From assembly GCF_902167145.1 (NCBI RefSeq), contig NC_050099.1, positions 9,500,434 through 9,564,433 on the forward strand: a stretch of 64,000 nt of DNA, written 5' to 3'. Made by a program: the position numbers and the translations under genes. Positions 10,644 through 21,681 of this stretch are shown here, in pieces (positions within the stretch are counted from its first letter, which is position 1; the number at the start of each line of letters is the position of its first letter). This DNA comes from Zea mays. Taxonomy: Eukaryota; Streptophyta; Magnoliopsida; Poales; Poaceae. The notes under the pieces are model-generated. The model worked only from the letters and a program-made list of their open reading frames with translations. It did no database searches and was not told where the DNA came from.

Positions 10644-13600
10644 CTACCCTGAAAGGCTCAATAGAAGAGACAAAGGAGTAATGCTCACAAAATTAACTAA
10701 TCGAGATCGAGTAGTTACTCCCTTGCTAATATCACCCAGAATTTGGTCGACGGGATGATCCCTTTGAATCATCGCTCGAACTTGGGTTGGAGGTGCCGGT
10801 TGCGCTTCTTCCTCCATCACTTGATCATCTTGTGCTCCCCCTTGATCAAGCGCCTCCACTCGAGGTACATGTTCGTCATCTTTGGTTGGGGGATGCACCA
10901 TAGTTGAGGAAGAAGGTTGATCTCGTTCATCTTGTTCCTGTGGCCGTACTTCTCCAATCGCCATGGTTCGTATAGCAGCCGTCGGAACATCTTCTTCATC
11001 TACATCATCATAATCAACAACTTGCTCTCTTGGAGAGCCATTAGTCTCATCAAATACAACGTCGCTAGAGACTTCAACCAAACCTGATGATTTGTTGAAG
11101 ACTCTATACGCCTTTGTATTTGAATCATAACCTAACAAAAACCCTTCTATAGCTTTGGGAGCAAACTTAGAATTTCTACCTTTCTTCACTAGAATGTAGC
11201 ACTTGCTCCCAAATACACGAAAGTAAGATACATTGGGTTTGTTACCGGTTAGTAGCTCATACGAAGTCTTCTTGAGGAGGCGATGAAGGTAGACCCTGTT
11301 GATGGCGTGGCAAGCCGTGTTCACGGCTTCCGACCAGAAACACTCGGGGGTCTTGAATTCTCCAAGCATTGTCCTCGCCATATCGATTAGCGTCCTGTTC
11401 TTCCTCTCTACCACACCATTTTGTTGTGGTGTGTAGGGAGCGGAGAACTCGTGCTTGATCCCTTCCTCCTCAAGGAACTCCTCCACTTGAAGGTTCTTGA
11501 ACTCGGACCCGTTGTCGCTCCTTATCTTCTTCACCTTGAGCTCAAATTCATTTTGAGCTCTCCTGAGGAAGCGCTTGAGGGTCCCTTGGGTTTCAGACTT
11601 ATCCTGCAAAAAGAACACCCAAGTGAAGCGGGAAAAGTCATCAACAATAACTAAACCATACTTACTCCCTCCTATGCTCAGATAGGCGACGGGTCCGAAG
11701 AGGTCCATATGCAGCAGCTCCAGGGGTCTTGAAGTGGTCATTACATTCTTGCTGTGATGCGCTCCTCCCACTTGTTTACCTGCTTGACAAGCTGCACAAG
11801 GTCTATCTTTTTCGAAATGCACGTTAGTCAAACCTATCACGTGTTCTCCCTTTAGAAGCTTGTGAAGGTTCTTCATCCCCACATGTGCTAAGCGGCGATG
11901 CCACAGCCAGCCCATGCTAGTCTTAGCTATTAAGCATGCATCTAGACCGGCCTCTTCTTTTGCAAAATCAACTAAATAAAGTTTGTCGTCTAATACACCC
12001 TTAAAAGCTAATGAACCATCGCTTCTTCTAAAGACATACACATCTATATTTGTAAATAGACAATTATATCCCATATGACATAATTGACTAACAGATAGCA
12101 AATTATATCCAAGACTCTCTACTAAAAATACATTAGAGATAGAATGCTCATTAGAAATTGCAATTTTACCTAACCCTTTTACCTTGCCTTGATTCCCATC
12201 ACCGAATATAATTGAATCTTGGGAATCCTTATTCTTGACGTAGGAAGTGAACATCTTCTTCTCCCCCGTCATATGGTTTGTGCATCCGCTGTCGATAATC
12301 CAGCTTGAACCCCCGGATGCATAAACCTTCTTTTCCCTTGCCATGAGGCAAGTGTGATGCTCGTTGGGGAAGAGAGCCGATTTGTTGAAGGCAGTGGCGG
12401 CGAGTCCTTCGTCGTCAGAGTCGGACGAAGAGCAATCCGAATCCCACTCCTTTCCAAGGTGTGCTTCGCCTTTGGCCTTCTTGTAAACCTTCTTGTTCTC
12501 TCTCTTCCCATTTTTCCCTTGCTCCTGGTCACTATCATTTTCGGGACAGTTAGCAATAAAATGACCAAGCTTACCGCATTTGAAGCATGATCGCTTTCCC
12601 TTGGTCTTGGCCTTGCTTGGCTGTCCCTTTCGACCTTTTAGCGCCGTCTTGAATCTTTTAATGATGAGGGCCATCTCTTCATCATTAAGACCGGCAGCCT
12701 CAATTTGTGCCACCTTGCTGGGTAGCGCCTCCTTGCTCCTTGTTGCCTTGAGAGCAATGGGTTGAGGCTCGTTGATCGGACCATTCAAGGCGTCGTCGAC
12801 GTATCTTGCCTCCTTGATCATCATCCGCCCGCTTACGAATTTTCCGAGTACCTCCTCGGGTGTCATCTTCGTGTACCTGGGATTCTCACGAATATTGTTC
12901 ACGAGATGAGGATCAAGAACGGTAAATGACCTGAGCATTAGGCGGACGACGTCGTGATCCGTCCAACGCGTGCTTCCGTAGCTCCTTATTTTGTTGATAA
13001 GGGTCTTGAGCCGGTTGTAAGTTTGAGTTGGCTCCTCTCCCCTTATCATGGCGAATCGTCCAAGCTCGCCCTCCACCAACTCCATCTTGGTGAGCATGGT
13101 GATGTCGTTCCCCTCGTGAGAGATCTTGAGGGTGTCCCATATCTGCTTGGCATTGTCCAAGCCGCTCACCTTATTGTACTCTTCCCTGCACAAAGATGCT
13201 AAGAGAACAGTAGTAGCTTGTGCATTTCTATGAATTTGTTCATTTATAAGCATAGGGCTATCCGAGCTATCAAATTTCATTCCATTCTCCACAATCTCCC
13301 ATATGCTTGGATGGAGAGAGAATAAGTGACTACGCATTTTGTGACTCCAAAATCCGTAGTCCTCCCCATCGAAGTGTGGAGGTTTGCCAAGAGGAATGGA
13401 AAGCAAATGCGAATTCGAACTATGTTGAATACGAGAATAATCAAATGAAAAGTTCGAATTGACCGTCTTTTTGTAGTCGTTGTCATCATCCTTTTGGGAA
13501 GAAGTAGACTCATCACTATCGTCGTAGTAGATGATCTCCTTGATGCGCCTTGTCTTCTTCTTCTTCCCTTCCTTCCATCTATGCCCCGAGCCGGAGTCGG

Positions 13601-13682
13601 TAGGCTTGTCGTCCTTTGGCTCGTTGACGAAGGATTCCTTTTCTTTGTCGTTGATCACGATTCCCTTCCCCTTAGGATCCAT
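10644..13682 (-). CDS. Sirevirus copy 1 gag-protease-integrase
   Basis: The frame starts most plausibly at the Met at 13682 (MDPKGKGIV), which is conserved in copy 2. The upstream Met at 13730 would overlap the primer-binding site. Counted from 13730, the domains are: gag capsid (about 80-350), CCHC zinc knuckle [14 protein letters not shown] near 380, protease DSGCTNHM near 480, the integrase zinc-binding HRRLAHVG...CAACQ near 613, and integrase core DLFGPV, SDNGSEF and [11 protein letters not shown] near 677-770. The reading ends in a frameshifted tail after the A-run near 10690. The sequence passes from the knuckle linker EKK straight to VYASGG of the protease with none of the coiled-coil segment found in copy 2. 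That junction lies exactly between 12327 and 12326 and is AAG|GTT. Confidence 0.92.
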   Translation of the reverse strand: MDPKGKGIVINDKEKESFVNEPKDDKPTDSGSGHRWKEGKKKKTRRIKEIIYYDDSDESTSSQKDDDNDYKKTVNSNFSFDYSRIQHSSNSHLLSIPLGKPPHFDGEDYGFWSHKMRSHLFSLHPSIWEIVENGMKFDSSDSPMLINEQIHRNAQATTVLLASLCREEYNKVSGLDNAKQIWDTLKISHEGNDITMLTKMELVEGELGRFAMIRGEEPTQTYNRLKTLINKIRSYGSTRWTDHDVVRLMLRSFTVLDPHLVNNIRENPRYTKMTPEEVLGKFVSGRMMIKEARYVDDALNGPINEPQPIALKATRSKEALPSKVAQIEAAGLNDEEMALIIKRFKTALKGRKGQPSKAKTKGKRSCFKCGKLGHFIANCPENDSDQEQGKNGKRENKKVYKKAKGEAHLGKEWDSDCSSSDSDDEGLAATAFNKSALFPNEHHTCLMAREKKVYASGGSSWIIDSGCTNHMTGEKKMFTSYVKNKDSQDSIIFGDGNQGKVKGLGKIAISNEHSISNVFLVESLGYNLLSVSQLCHMGYNCLFTNIDVYVFRRSDGSLAFKGVLDDKLYLVDFAKEEAGLDACLIAKTSMGWLWHRRLAHVGMKNLHKLLKGEHVIGLTNVHFEKDRPCAACQAGKQVGGAHHSKNVMTTSRPLELLHMDLFGPVAYLSIGGSKYGLVIVDDFSRFTWVFFLQDKSETQGTLKRFLRRAQNEFELKVKKIRSDNGSEFKNLQVEEFLEEEGIKHEFSAPYTPQQNGVVERKNRTLIDMARTMLGEFKTPECFWSEAVNTACHAINRVYLHRLLKKTSYELLTGNKPNVSYFRVFGSKCYILVKKGRNSKFAPKAIEGFLLGYDSNTKAYRVFNKSSGLVEVSSDVVFDETNGSPREQVVDYDDVDEEDVPTAAIRTMAIGEVRPQEQDERDQPSSSTMVHPPTKDDEHVPRVEALDQGGAQDDQVMEEEAQPAPPTQVRAMIQRDHPVDQILGDISKGVTTRSRLVNFVSITPLSLLLSLSG

Positions 13683-13716
13683 CTCTTCGGGCGGTAAGTC
13701 CCTTTGTGAAGAGAAC

Positions 13717-13729
13717 GGCTCCGATACCA
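13717..13729 (-). other. Primer-binding site, Sirevirus copy 1
   Basis: On the minus strand this reads TGGTATCGGAGCC, two bases inside the 5' LTR. It is complementary to the 3' end of initiator-Met tRNA apart from one base. Confidence 0.85.
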
Positions 13730-13731
13730 AT

Positions 13732-15002
13732 TGAGAGCACCTAGAGGGGGGGGTGAATAGGTGATCCTGTAAAAACTTAACTTATAGCCACAAAAACTTG
13801 TTAAGGGTTAGCACAATAATTGCCAAGTGGCTAACGAGGAGATCTTGCACAATATGACAATCACAAAGAATTTAACACAGGGAAGACACGGTGATTTATC
13901 CCGTGGTTCGGCCAAGTACAAAACTTGCCTACTCCACGTTGTGGCGTCCCAACGGACGAGGGTTGCAATCAACCCCTCTCAAGCGGTCCAAAGACCCACT
14001 TGAATACCACGGTGTTTTTGCCTTGCTTATCTTTATCCCACTCGCGAGGAATCTCCACAAATTGGAGTCTCTCGCCCTTACACTTAAGATTCACAAAGAA
14101 GCACGGAGTAAGGGAGGGAAGCAACACACACAAATCCACAGCGAAATGCGCACACACACGGCCAAGAATCGAGCTCAAAGACTATCTCACAGTTTCTCAC
14201 AAGAACGGAGCTCGAATCACTTAGAATCACAAACGGATGTGCAAAGACTGAGTGTGGATGATCAAGAATGCTCAAAGGTTGCTTGGTTTTCTCCTCCATG
14301 CGCCTAGGGGTCCCTTTTATAGCCCCAAGGCAGCTAGGAGCCGTTGAGAACAAATCTGGAAGGCCATCTTTGCCTTCTGTCGTCGGGCGCACCGGACAGT
14401 GTCCGGTGCCCGATTCCTTTCCTTAAATGGCGAAGCCGACCGTTGCAGATGCGGGAGCCGTTGGCGCACCGGACATGTCCGGTGCACACCGGACATGTCC
14501 GGTGCACACCGGACAGTCCGGTGCACACCGGACAGTCCGGTGCCCCCTTCCGACCGTTGGCTCGGCCACGTGTCCCGCGCAGATCGCGCGGCCGACCGTT
14601 GGCCCGGCCGACTGTTGGCTCACCGGACAGTCCGGTGCACACCGGACAGTCCGGTGAATTTTAGCCGTACGCCGTCAGCCAATTCCCGAGAGCGGCCTCT
14701 TCGGCTGAGGCAGCCTGGTGCACCGGACACTGTCCGGTGCACCACCGGACAGTCCGGTGCCCCAGACCGAAACAGCCTTTTGGCTGTACACAGCCAAGTC
14801 TTCTCTTCTCTTCTTCTTTCTGTTTCTAACACTTAGACAAATATATTAGTACACAAAACCAATGTACTAAGACTTAGAAACATACCTTTGTTGTAGATTT
14901 GCACTTTGTTCATCCATGGGCATTGATTCACATTGAGGCACTTGTGTTGACACTCAATCACCAAAATACTTAGAAATGGCCCAAGGGCACATTTCCCTTT
15001 CA
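13732..15002 (-). repeat. Sirevirus copy 1, 5' LTR
   Basis: This 1271-bp LTR drives the minus-strand transcript. It is very similar to the 3' LTR, which implies a recent insertion. The palindrome cluster (14390-14759) is rearranged: one block at 14466-14542 holds four units where the other LTR holds two, while the first block has one unit instead of two. Confidence 0.93.
14315..14321 (-). promoter_or_regulatory. TATA box of Sirevirus copy 1 5' LTR
   Basis: The minus strand reads GGCTATAAAAGGGACC. The same box is present at 7661-7667 in the other LTR and at 54308-54314 and 62039-62045 in copy 2. Confidence 0.75.
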
Positions 15003-15007
15003 AGTTT

Positions 15008-15676
15008 TCTTACAATAACAGTTATCAATCCAGTCTGAAGATGGCACCTTTTGAGGCATTATATGGGAGAAGGTGTAGGACCCCACTGAATTGGTCTCAA
15101 GCAGGAGAAAGGGAAATTTTTGGGCCAGACTTGGTACGCGAGGCAGAGGCAAAAGTCAGAGTTATTACCAAGAACTTGGAAGCTGCTCAGGCCAGGCAAA
15201 AGAGCTATCATGATAAGAGGCGGAATCCTCTACAGTTTGAGGTGGGAGATCATGTCTATCTTAAGGTATCACCCACCAGGGTTGTCCAGAGATTCGGGAT
15301 CAAGGGCAAGTTAGCCCCTCGTTACATTGGACCCTATGAGATCAAGGCAAGTTGTGGGCCCGTAGCTTACCAATTGGAATTGCCACCCCGCATGTCAGCA
15401 GTTCACAATGTGTTCCATGTATCTCAGCTGCGGAAATGTGTTCGTCTACCCACTGAAGTGCTACCGGAACCGGAAATTGAGATAGAACCAGACTTGTCCT
15501 ACCAAGAACACCCCATCAAGGTATTGGATCAGAAGGAGAGATCAACTCGGGCAAGATCAATCAGAATGTATAAGGTTCAGTGGAGTCACCATTCAGCAGA
15601 AGAAGCTACATGGGAGACTGAGGATTTTCTACGCTCTCGCTTCCCCGACTTTCTACCCAAAGGAGTCGGTACGTAA
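15008..15676 (+). pseudogene. Gypsy gag-pol copy 1, 3' part (integrase C-terminus and chromodomain)
   Basis: This continues the frame broken at 7080 by the Sirevirus and ends with TAA at 15674-15676. It holds the end of the integrase core (MAPFEALYGRRCRTPL), the GPY/F module (LAPRYIGPYEI) and a chromodomain-like C-terminus (YKVQWSHHSAEEATWE, then FLRSRFPDF). Integrase chromodomains steer chromoviruses to particular chromatin. The protein is cut off from its N-terminal half in this copy. The same region is intact in copy 2 (25441-26103) with only a few substitutions. Confidence 0.92.
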
Positions 15677-15912
15677 CCCCCGAACCCCCACCCCCACCTG
15701 CCCTTTGAATTCAATTATAAGAAAAACTTAGATAACAAGGATAGTCTAAGTTGTGGATGTAACTTAAGAAGGGCTTCCTTCTGAAGTTGCAAAGAGGATG
15801 ACATTCGAAGAGCAGTTAACAAGAGAAACTTAAGTGTAAAGGAAAAACAACACCAGCACACCTTCAAAGACCCCTCAAAGGGACTCTACCTAAATCTCGG
15901 GACGAGATTCCT
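15677..15912 (+). other. 3' untranslated internal region, gypsy copy 1
   Basis: No coding sequence is seen between the pol stop and the polypurine tract. The matching stretch in copy 2 is 26104-26339. Confidence 0.6.
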
Positions 15913-15927
15913 TTAAGGGGGGAGGGC
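15913..15927 (+). other. Polypurine tract, gypsy copy 1
   Basis: TTAAGGGGGGAGGGC directly precedes the TG of LTR B. It matches the tract before LTR C at 26340-26354. Confidence 0.85.
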
Positions 15928-18900
15928 TGTAACACCCCAGGTGTTACCCTGGCTAGAGCCACTTTGGCACTAGAAGATGTGTTCACAAGGGTGCAAAGTG
16001 TGTGTAACTTTTGCCCAAACCCTAAGCAACATTATAACCACCAATTAAGGGAGGGAAATATTGCAAAAAGAACCCTGGAGAAACCCCATTTCAAATCTCC
16101 AAGTGGAGAGAAAGCTAGAGCTCTCTATTTCCCTCTAAGTCACATTTTAGCCCTAATCCAAAGACCAGCCGTGTTCACTTTGAAGATGGCGCCAAAACCA
16201 CTTGGGTTCTATACCAAAAATGTGGTATACCACTTAAGGCACCCCCTGGAAAAATTTGAGACCGAGACTCAGACGTTTGACAGCACTTGACATCATTTTT
16301 GTCGCTGAGTGGGTAGAGAGACAAGCCAGATTTGGCGCCCGTCTATCTCCCGATCTAGGGCGTATCATCCCTTGGAACTCACACATGTGAGATAGCCCTA
16401 GGTGCCAGGAGGAGGTCTGCGCCGGATTCATGGCGAGATTCGCACGTTTGCGATCTCTGGAGACGTTTGAACACTGGAAGAAACTCACCTCCACGTGTTC
16501 GACGCCTTCTGCCCGCGCCAGAGCACGCCCGCGCGCGCCCCCGCATGCCCCGCGCCGCGCCCGAGCCAAACCCGCGCCGTGGCCCACGCCCGAGCCTATA
16601 AAACCCTCCCAGGCTTCGAGTACACTCTTCCGCGCACCCTCAAACCCTCACCGGAGTTAGCTCGTCGCCGTTTGCCCTTGCGCAGCGAGTTCGCGGCCGC
16701 CCGATCCCCCTGTCACCGTAGACCGGCCGGCAGAGCCATTCCCAACCCCGTCCAGCCCTCGGAGAAGACTGTGCACGCCTCCGTGAAGCTCCTCGAGCAA
16801 GGAATCGGAGTTTGCTTCGCCGGAGAGGCCAGCCCACGCTCGCCGGAGCTCTCAACCCCGCCGGAGTACGTGGACCGGGTAAAACACTCCACCATCCTTC
16901 GATTCCTTGTGCACACAGTCGCTGTGTGACCCCGTGAAGCTCACCGTGCCCTCGGATTGAACCAGTTCGCCGTGGTTTGGCCGGTATACTCGCCACCGAC
17001 GAAGACACCCGCCTGCATGCGTGGACTGGGCGATTCCGGCCATCTCCGACGTCGAGCCGTACCTCGACGTGACCGTCAGGGTCTCCCCGAGCCAACCCCA
17101 CCCTTCGCCGGACCTCCCTCGCCGCCGGTAAGCCGCACCACCCTTTTCTTACCCGCGGTTACTGTTTCAGTTAGGGGAAGGACTGCGGGTGAGAGGGAGA
17201 GAAGGTCAGGGGGTTTTGTGAAATGTCAGAGACACAGGGGAACAGTGGCGCGGGGCAGATCTGTGAGATTTGATTTGGTTTAAACCCAGGGACCCCGGTG
17301 TAAACCGTTTTTCCAGGAAACTCTTTTAAAAATCTATTTTTTTTTAAATTGAACAGAGACTTTAAAAATTCATAACTTATGTTTAGTTCATCCAAATTTG
17401 GTCAAACCAATTTTGCCAAACTCTAATTAATGTAACCTATTTAAGAAAAATATAAAACCCCTTGGTATTAAGGAAGATTTTAAAGCTCTGATTTAATGTT
17501 AGTTTTGGCCAAAAGCTCAATAGTAGAAAGAAAAATGGTTGTGCTATTTGACTAGGGTTAGGAAAATTTGGAGAAGCTTATATCTACCTGCTGGCCTGTT
17601 TAAAAATATTAAACCTCTCTGTCCACCCTATTAAGTTAGTTTTTACCCCTTATTCCACAATATGCTCAAAGATAAGAAAAATAGAAAATGTAATTTAAAA
17701 CATGAACCAGAGAGCACCCCTATTTTGTTAGGATACTTATTTGATGTAGTTCACTGGAAAAATAAATCATACCCTGGTTTAGTATAAAATAAGTAGGATA
17801 CCTTTTAATTTAATAAAATAAGGATAACTTAGAAAAGCCCTACAAAAATAACCCTAAGGCAAAAGCACCTCAAACCTTGGGATAACTAATGGTTGGTTAT
17901 TTTGAACAGAGGAAAAATATAAAATCTGTTGTTTGATATTTTTCAAATAACAAGTTAGTTATAAGCACTTTTTTGGCATTAAACTTTAGAAAATCACAAT
18001 TAAATAATCACCAAATAACTTCCTATGAATTTTGGCACAGAGGTTTAGTATTACTGTTAGATCCCAACAAAAATGACCCCTAGGCAGAAACTCAAATCTA
18101 ATGGTGAGATGTAGTGTAAAGTGGCCCATTTTACACCACCCTTGTTATTTTTATGTAAAGCATAACTTTTATAGTTTAAAACCTCAATTTCCTAAAAATC
18201 AGCTAGAATAGCCAATGGCAACCCACTGTAATTTTTACAGAATTTTTGGAAATTATCAAAACCCTGTTGTAGTTCAAACCTACACTAGAAACCCTAAATG
18301 GAAATTAAAGAAAGGAAAATGAATAATGGAACTTAATGTCATCCTAAACCTTTATAAAATTGTCCACTGAAATCTATGGAGATAATACCAATCCTCTATG
18401 TTACCCTCACTGAAAACCCAAGCCTAAGTAGTATTAAGCCTAACCCACTGGAAGCCCCGCATGACTAAGAAAACCCTAAGTTAATTCTTGACTTAGTATT
18501 CTTTAGCTTAATGTTCTTAAAACTTGCATAATCATGACATACATGTTCATTGCATTTCGATAGACTGTAATCTTGCTGACGGAGAGTACATCCTCGTGCC
18601 GGAGCAAGGAGCTGCTTAGGAGGTAGCCCCAGATCCAGCACCCGAGTCTGCACTAGAGGACCTGCCTGCCCCTGCTTTGGAAGGCAAGCCCCGGTTTTAT
18701 GCATAACCTGTTATTTACGCTATTTTACTTCACTTAATGATTGTAGGATTGATTGTGCATTTAAGTGTAGGAATTGGTTGAAACCCTAGTTGCATGATCT
18801 CAGGAGTCCTATTGAGATGGATACTAGTATGCTAGGTCGAGTAGTTGCTTTAATAAGTAGGATCTCGGTAGAAGACGAGTGATTTTTCCAGCACTCGCGC

Positions 18901-20096
18901 GAGGTCAGGCCATTGATTGTACCCACTTTCATATCGTACTGATGTCGGTTGTGGACAACAATCCATGGGGATTGGTTGTCCACGGGATAAAATTGGAATA
19001 AGGATTAAGGTGTGGTACCGTGAGTCAAGCGTTTGAACGTACTAAGCACATGCCGAGAAATATGGTAAATCGGTAAGCCTAGTACCTGAGTGAACCCGGC
19101 AGTGGACATATCCCCTCACGCGTCCTGAGACGAGGTCTCCCATTCCGGTTATGGTGGGTACAAGTGCGGTCACTGCACGACGGCCAGTCGGGGTCAGTGA
19201 GGCATTGTACGCCAAGGCGGTGAGCCCTGATCTGCTGACGGGGAAGCGATGGGGACGGTTGATGTGTGTGGGGACGGAGTGCCCCTGTATGTCGTGTGTT
19301 TAGGTTTACCTTGCAAGGATAAAACTCGATTCGAATCATATGCTTCTCGCAGCTAATGAGACTGCTTGATCCATGCTGCTACATTGAGTAACAAGTGGAA
19401 TGATGCGGAGATGATATAAGATGTTGATTGCTAAGATGTTTGCTACTTTGTATGAATAGATAGTACACTTTTAGCCTTAAGAGAGTCACACTTAACTTTC
19501 ACTAAGTTAAAATCTTGATTTAGAAACTCAGCTAGTGCTTTTGGCAACCAAACCCCACAGCCAAACAGCTGCATGTCTAGAGGTAGAGGAGTAGACTCCT
19601 CACACCGGGTAAGTCTAGCTGAGTATTAGTATACTCAGCCTTGCTTGTGGCAAAAAAATTTTTTACAGGTTCTCTGGAGGACATGGTTGCTGGAGTGACT
19701 TGGCCGTCCACCTTACCACCGGGTTGGACTGTTGAGTGGGACCCTGCCTCGGCTGAGGAGGAGCATGAGGAGTGATGGGACGGGCTTCCCCATCTCTCCG
19801 TTTAATTATCGTTAGTTTTATTCCGCTGCACTTCGAACAATGATGGTTACTTTTGCAAAAACTCCAATGATGATGATGGTGATGTAATAATTAAATACTC
19901 TGGCATGTATGGTTTTATGCTTTATTGTATTTGCTCTGTGACTCACCTTCGAGTGAGATTGTGGTACTTGATCCTGTCAGTGGCCGTGTCGGACTAGATC
20001 CGAGGGATTGACGGGTTATTCCCATTTAAGTGTGGTCTAGCCTCTAAGGCAGGGCTTAGGCACTTAAGTCGGAATAATTTGGGCAGTTCCGCCACA
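15928..20096 (+). repeat. Gypsy LTR B, complete and shared by both elements
   Basis: This 4169-bp LTR starts TGTAACACCCCAGG after a polypurine tract and ends CCGCCACA before a primer-binding site. It therefore serves as 3' LTR of copy 1 and 5' LTR of copy 2. It has gene-like composition: a TATA box (16597), a GC-rich block to about 17130 ending GCCGGTAAGC, then about 1.4 kb of AT-rich DNA, then mixed sequence with short coding-like stretches. No complete protein gene is supported in it. Confidence 0.93.
16597..16603 (+). promoter_or_regulatory. TATA box of gypsy LTR B
   Basis: GCCTATAAAACCC lies at the edge of a GC-rich stretch. Transcription would start about 30 bp downstream. The same box in LTR C is at 27024-27030. 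Confidence 0.7.
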
Positions 20097-20098
20097 GC

Positions 20099-20110
20099 TG
20101 GTATCGGAGC
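20099..20110 (+). other. Primer-binding site, gypsy copy 2
   Basis: TGGTATCGGAGC lies two bases after LTR B and is identical to the copy 1 site. Confidence 0.85.
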
Positions 20111-20508
20111 TCGTACCACCACAGAGGAATCAATAAAATGTAAATACCATCAATTTTTCCAAGTAAAATTTGATAGAAACAATGTTGGATAGATACTAGG
20201 GCGAGCAGGATAGACCTAGGACGTGAAGCCTTAGGATAATAGAAGGGTAGCTAGGTGGCTAAGTAACTAGGCCCTACAGGCCACTTTTACAGGATGGGAG
20301 TTCCTCCCTATTCCTTTTATCTTGTTGTGAGGTCGTTCAGGACGAGCATGCATGCATTCATGATTAAGCAAATGGATAACTGAGTAAGGACTTAAAAACA
20401 GGATAACAACCCTAGTGCCTTTCTACTTAACTAGAGAAAGGTTGAGTTTTACTTTTCCTTGTTCTTTTTATAATTCTTTTTCTTTTACTTACGCTTAACC
20501 GTACACAG

Positions 20509-21378
20509 ATGACTTCCCACGGATCCTCCGATGACGGAAATGCACTGACCCACACTGACGGTCTTGCACGAGAGGGCTTTCCCCGCATTTTGTGGGAGGT
20601 ACTTCAGGGGGCCGGATACTTGACACCCCCTCAGTACACGGTGCAGCAATTTGAGAAGCACCGGGTGCCTCGCTGTAGGGTGAGGATGATCTTGGAGCCT
20701 CATCCCCTGCAGCCAGGCTGGCGTTCTTTGGACTCCGAGTCTTTCGGATACCGGGCGGAGGACACGATCGAGGCAATCGCTCTGCACGGGTTGACGACTT
20801 TCTGCGGGTTCCATCCCTTGGAGCTCTCTACCCACCCCATTGGGTTGTTCCCCGCGGAAAAGGAGGACCACCCGATGTGGAAGGATCGGGTGGAGCATGC
20901 CAAGGATATCTGGGCTCTCTACCCAGGCCACACGGCTCACTTGTCGGTGCGATGCATGAACGCCCTATATCGCCTGCAAGTGATGCGTGGGGAGGCAATG
21001 TCTCATTTGATGGCACTACTGGAGGCGACCAAGATCACCCTGGACAACAGGGAGGAGCTCGTGGTTGACTTGTCCCAGGAATTGGTAGAGAAAGATTTAC
21101 AAGTGGAGCAGCTATCGGATGAGATTCATGAGTTGGAGGAGCTAGTGGGCACCAGGGAGAACACCATTGAGGTCCTAGAGGATCAGCTCATTAACACTCA
21201 GCAGCAGCTTGCTGAGGCTAACGAGCACCTGGACATGCACCACCAGGAGATCCAGGACCAGGAGGCCAACGAGGACGTCGACATTGAGGGAGGAGATGAG
21301 CCTGCCTCCAGTGTAGACACTGCTGGTTCGGGAAGACCACCTTCCTCCGAGTCGAGTGTTGCTTCGTTCGCTCACTAG
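20509..21378 (+). CDS. Extra ORF upstream of gag, gypsy copy 2 (unknown function, coiled coil)
   Basis: This 289-residue ORF is collinear with 2154-3023 and differs at a handful of residues (for example SDDG for SNDG near the start and SSES for SPES near the end). The same acidic coiled coil occupies about residues 165-260. It keeps its full length although the downstream gag-pol has four stops. Like copy 1, its ATG follows a pyrimidine-rich stretch ending ACACAG. It has no recognised domain. Its position before gag and independent start suggest expression from a separate or spliced RNA (inference). Confidence 0.8.
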   Translation: MTSHGSSDDGNALTHTDGLAREGFPRILWEVLQGAGYLTPPQYTVQQFEKHRVPRCRVRMILEPHPLQPGWRSLDSESFGYRAEDTIEAIALHGLTTFCGFHPLELSTHPIGLFPAEKEDHPMWKDRVEHAKDIWALYPGHTAHLSVRCMNALYRLQVMRGEAMSHLMALLEATKITLDNREELVVDLSQELVEKDLQVEQLSDEIHELEELVGTRENTIEVLEDQLINTQQQLAEANEHLDMHHQEIQDQEANEDVDIEGGDEPASSVDTAGSGRPPSSESSVASFAH

Positions 21379-21681
21379 GTGTCCAGGGTAGGCTTAGAAG
21401 TTGGACAGTCGGACTCCTCGTGCTAGCTTAGCTTTTGCACCCTTGGGGTACTAGGCTAGATAGAGTTGAGTCATTTTGGAGCAATTTGATGTAATCGTGC
21501 TAAAACTCTCTTGGGAGCTGGCTTGATGGATGTTATTATCAGTTTAGATTTGGAAGGAGGAATTTATGCCTCTTGAAATCCCTTTGTTGAAGTCGGAATC
21601 TATCATGCTGTTTTAACTTTTCCCCATGATAAAATCTTGAAACTTGGAACTGTGGTGTTAAGTATGTATGTGGTTTTTCAG

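Larger units (their letters stand above)
7081..15002 (-). mobile_element. Sirevirus-type Ty1/copia retrotransposon, copy 1
   Basis: A 7.9-kb element is inserted in the integrase region of gypsy copy 1. The 5-bp target duplication AGTTT (7076-7080 and 15003-15007) is exact, and removing the element restores the sequence seen at 25430-25446. The LTRs are 7081-8328 and 13732-15002. PBS, gag-pol and PPT order show minus-strand orientation. The LTR start (TGAAAGGGAAATG) and CACCGGAC palindromes are like the maize Opie/Ji group of Sireviruses (from memory). Coding capacity is nearly intact, with one frameshift near 10690. Between gag and protease it lacks a 1047-bp segment that copy 2 has, with a junction that looks like a splice. 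Confidence 0.93.
1..20096 (+). mobile_element. Ty3/gypsy chromodomain LTR retrotransposon, copy 1 (5' end outside window)
   Basis: This is the first element of a head-to-tail array. It runs from a truncated left LTR (ending at 1741) through an internal region (1742-15927) to the shared middle LTR (15928-20096). The internal region has a primer-binding site, an extra ORF, gag-pol ending in a chromodomain, and a polypurine tract, all on the plus strand. The order protease, reverse transcriptase, RNase H, integrase, chromodomain places it among the plant chromoviruses; very long LTRs starting TGTAACACCC suggest the Tekay/Del branch (inference). A Sirevirus is nested in the integrase region. Without that insertion the internal region is about 6.26 kb, almost the same length as copy 2. 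Confidence 0.9.

Noticed and set aside
16495..16929. GC-rich ORFs on both strands in the gypsy LTRs (also 26922-27356)
   Set aside because: Open frames are expected by chance in such GC-rich sequence, several overlap in different frames, and no domain is recognisable.
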